Assembly: GCA_030615805.1 (NCBI GenBank) | Contig: JAUWYN010000041.1 | Location: 1-6,711, forward strand | Direction: 5' to 3' | From: Hadesarchaea archaeon | GTDB taxonomy: Archaea; Hadarchaeota; Hadarchaeia; Hadarchaeales; Hadarchaeaceae | Length of the DNA stretch: 6,711 bases | Part shown: positions 6,034-6,711 of the stretch, piece after piece | Layout of the letters: each line of letters opens with the position of its first letter | Numbering within the stretch: position 1 is the first letter of the stretch | Program-made: the position numbers and the translations under genes | Notes under the pieces: model-generated | Told to the model about the DNA's origin: nothing | Databases searched by the model: none | What the model saw: the letters and a program-made list of their open reading frames with translations, nothing else

Positions 6034-6513
6034 TTACTTCCCCGGGACTTGGATCCGCTCGAGCATGACCGGCCTCCACGACTCAACCAACCTCAAGCGT
6101 CTCTTGGCGGCGGAGCCCTCAGACGTTTCGACCCAAAGCGCGCCCGTTGGGCATCGTGGTATACACTGTTTGCACAAATCGCACTTTATCGCTTTCTTTC
6201 GATCAGGGTGAAGCCATATCGCCCCGAATGGGCAGGCTTCAACGCACGCACCGCACCCTATGCACTTTTTCTCATCGACAAGCACGATCTCCGTCTTCGG
6301 GTTGCGCACGATCGCGTCCGTCGGGCAAACCTTCGCGCAGGGTGGGTCAGCGCATTGCCTACATGCAATCGCCTTGTCAAACGCTGGCTCCCTTCGTTCG
6401 ACCCGAAGACGCGCCTTCTTGGGGTTCAACGCGTGCTCACGGATGAATGCGCAGTAGAGCTCGCATATCCTACATCCCGTACACTTCATCGCATCGCAGT
6501 ACAGGTAGGGCAT
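6034..6513 (-). CDS. Polyferredoxin subunit with four [4Fe-4S] clusters, partner of the AOR
   Basis: A 159-residue electron-transfer protein of the DmsB/HycB-like ferredoxin group. Sixteen cysteines fall into four sets: Cys11-14-17-21 (CTGCRICELYC), Cys51-54-59-63 (CRQCADPPCAKVCP), Cys84-87-90-94 (CIGCGACVEACP) and Cys111-114-117-121 (CDLCKQCIPRCP), enough for four [4Fe-4S] clusters; an extra Cys6 precedes them. There is no Tat or Sec signal and no membrane segment, so it is cytoplasmic. The start ATG 6513 has a strong SD (GGAGG at 6525-6521, spacer 7). The stop codon is followed by one base and then the AOR start. This gene order and size resemble AorA of the AorABC aldehyde oxidoreductase and the small WorS subunit of polyferredoxin-linked tungsten enzymes, so it probably carries electrons from the AOR cluster to a further acceptor. 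No flavin subunit is seen in the window. Confidence 0.92.
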   Translation of the reverse strand: MPYLYCDAMKCTGCRICELYCAFIREHALNPKKARLRVERREPAFDKAIACRQCADPPCAKVCPTDAIVRNPKTEIVLVDEKKCIGCGACVEACPFGAIWLHPDRKKAIKCDLCKQCIPRCPTGALWVETSEGSAAKRRLRLVESWRPVMLERIQVPGK

Positions 6514-6520
6514 GCTTCAG

Positions 6521-6525
6521 CCTCC
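6521..6525 (-). promoter_or_regulatory. Strong Shine-Dalgarno of the polyferredoxin gene
   Basis: GGAGG on the minus strand with a 7-nt spacer to ATG 6513. It is the clearest ribosome-binding site in the window and fixes the start. The other genes here rely on weaker or closely spaced GAGGT or GGTG motifs, which suggests that this operon is translated more strongly. Confidence 0.75.
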
Positions 6526-6546
6526 TATGTGATTAACGCAAGCGTG

Positions 6547-6554
6547 TTTTAAAA
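6547..6554 (-). promoter_or_regulatory. Probable TATA box of the polyferredoxin-AOR operon
   Basis: TTTTAAAA (palindromic) lies about 38 bp upstream of ATG 6513, so transcription should start near 6524, right at the SD. Between TATA and start is a small inverted repeat, ACGC-AA-GCGT (6537-6546), which could be an operator but is short. The promoter sits in the 46-bp gap after the upstream gene, so the two-gene operon may be transcribed on its own as well as by read-through. Confidence 0.45.
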
Positions 6555-6559
6555 TTAAC

Positions 6560-6709
6560 TCACTCCTCGAAAATATCCCGCACGTACTCGCTCTCTCGTT
6601 TCAGAAGCTCTTCGCGGTCCAACACCTGCTCAACGCTCTTCATCGCCGTCTCGAGCACAACGGTCTCCACACCCTTTCGCTTCACAAGCCTAGCGTAGCG
6701 CTCGAGGTT
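6560..6709 (-). CDS. C-terminal 49 residues of an unrecognised protein (partial, start beyond window)
   Basis: Only the last 49 codons are present, ending at TGA 6562-6560. The other two minus-strand frames are less attractive: one meets a stop soon after the window edge. The fragment is highly charged and looks helical (LETAMKSVEQVLDREELL, ending ESEYVRDIFEE), with no cysteines and no membrane segment. Codon use matches the neighbouring genes. It lies 46 bp upstream of the polyferredoxin on the same strand, so it could belong to the same operon, though a TATA box in the gap argues for some independence. I do not recognise the family and assign no function. Confidence 0.7.
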   Translation of the reverse strand, partial: NLERYARLVKRKGVETVVLETAMKSVEQVLDREELLKRESEYVRDIFEE

Positions 6710-6711
6710 GC

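Noticed and set aside
6033..6086. 18-residue N-terminal extension of the AOR
   Set aside because: It overlaps the end of the polyferredoxin, is Ser/Arg/Gly-rich and is not part of the AOR family; ATG 6032 gives the standard N-terminus.
1..6711. CRISPR array, tRNA gene, insertion sequence or intein
   Set aside because: No spaced direct repeats, tRNA cloverleaf, terminal inverted repeats with a transposase, or intein splice motifs in the polymerase were seen.

Overview
The window is archaeal. The evidence is a thermococcal-type family B DNA polymerase with a C-terminal PIP box, a type II methionine aminopeptidase, a Tfx-family regulator, a tungsten-type aldehyde:ferredoxin oxidoreductase (AOR), TATA-box promoters placed for very short leaders, and SD-like GGTG/GGAGG motifs. 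Base composition looks moderately GC-rich. Protein likeness to Pyrococcus polymerase and AOR, plus the presence of a tungstopterin enzyme, suggests an anaerobic and possibly thermophilic archaeon. I cannot place it in a phylum from this window.

Layout from left to right. A type II methionine aminopeptidase (minus strand, C-terminus cut by the window edge) is divergent from a small Tfx-type DNA-binding protein (plus strand), and they share a ~170-bp promoter region. The Tfx gene converges on the family B polymerase gene (minus strand), and the two coding regions overlap by 11 bp at their 3' ends. Upstream of the polymerase lies a ~500-bp stretch with no credible protein. Within it I find a likely structured RNA gene on the minus strand (about 3906 to 3665): a TATA box at the right distance, an 8-bp stem joining the two ends, several internal hairpins and a U-rich 3' end. 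Further upstream are two perfect palindromes and three A-tracts spaced near the helical repeat. Then come AOR (minus) and, 1 nt upstream of it, a four-cluster polyferredoxin, which form a tight two-gene operon with its own TATA box and a strong SD. At the right edge is the last 49 residues of an unrecognised minus-strand gene.

How the genes fit together. The polyferredoxin and AOR probably form a two-subunit complex that oxidises an aldehyde and passes electrons along a chain of iron-sulfur clusters, as in AorAB and WorLS complexes. The polymerase, aminopeptidase and Tfx genes are housekeeping or regulatory neighbours with no evident functional link to it.

The main points for a second look are the unassigned structured RNA with its palindromic upstream region, and the AOR. 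The AOR has Asp in place of the first cluster cysteine and changes in both pterin motifs and in the dimer-iron motif, which suggests a divergent AOR subfamily.
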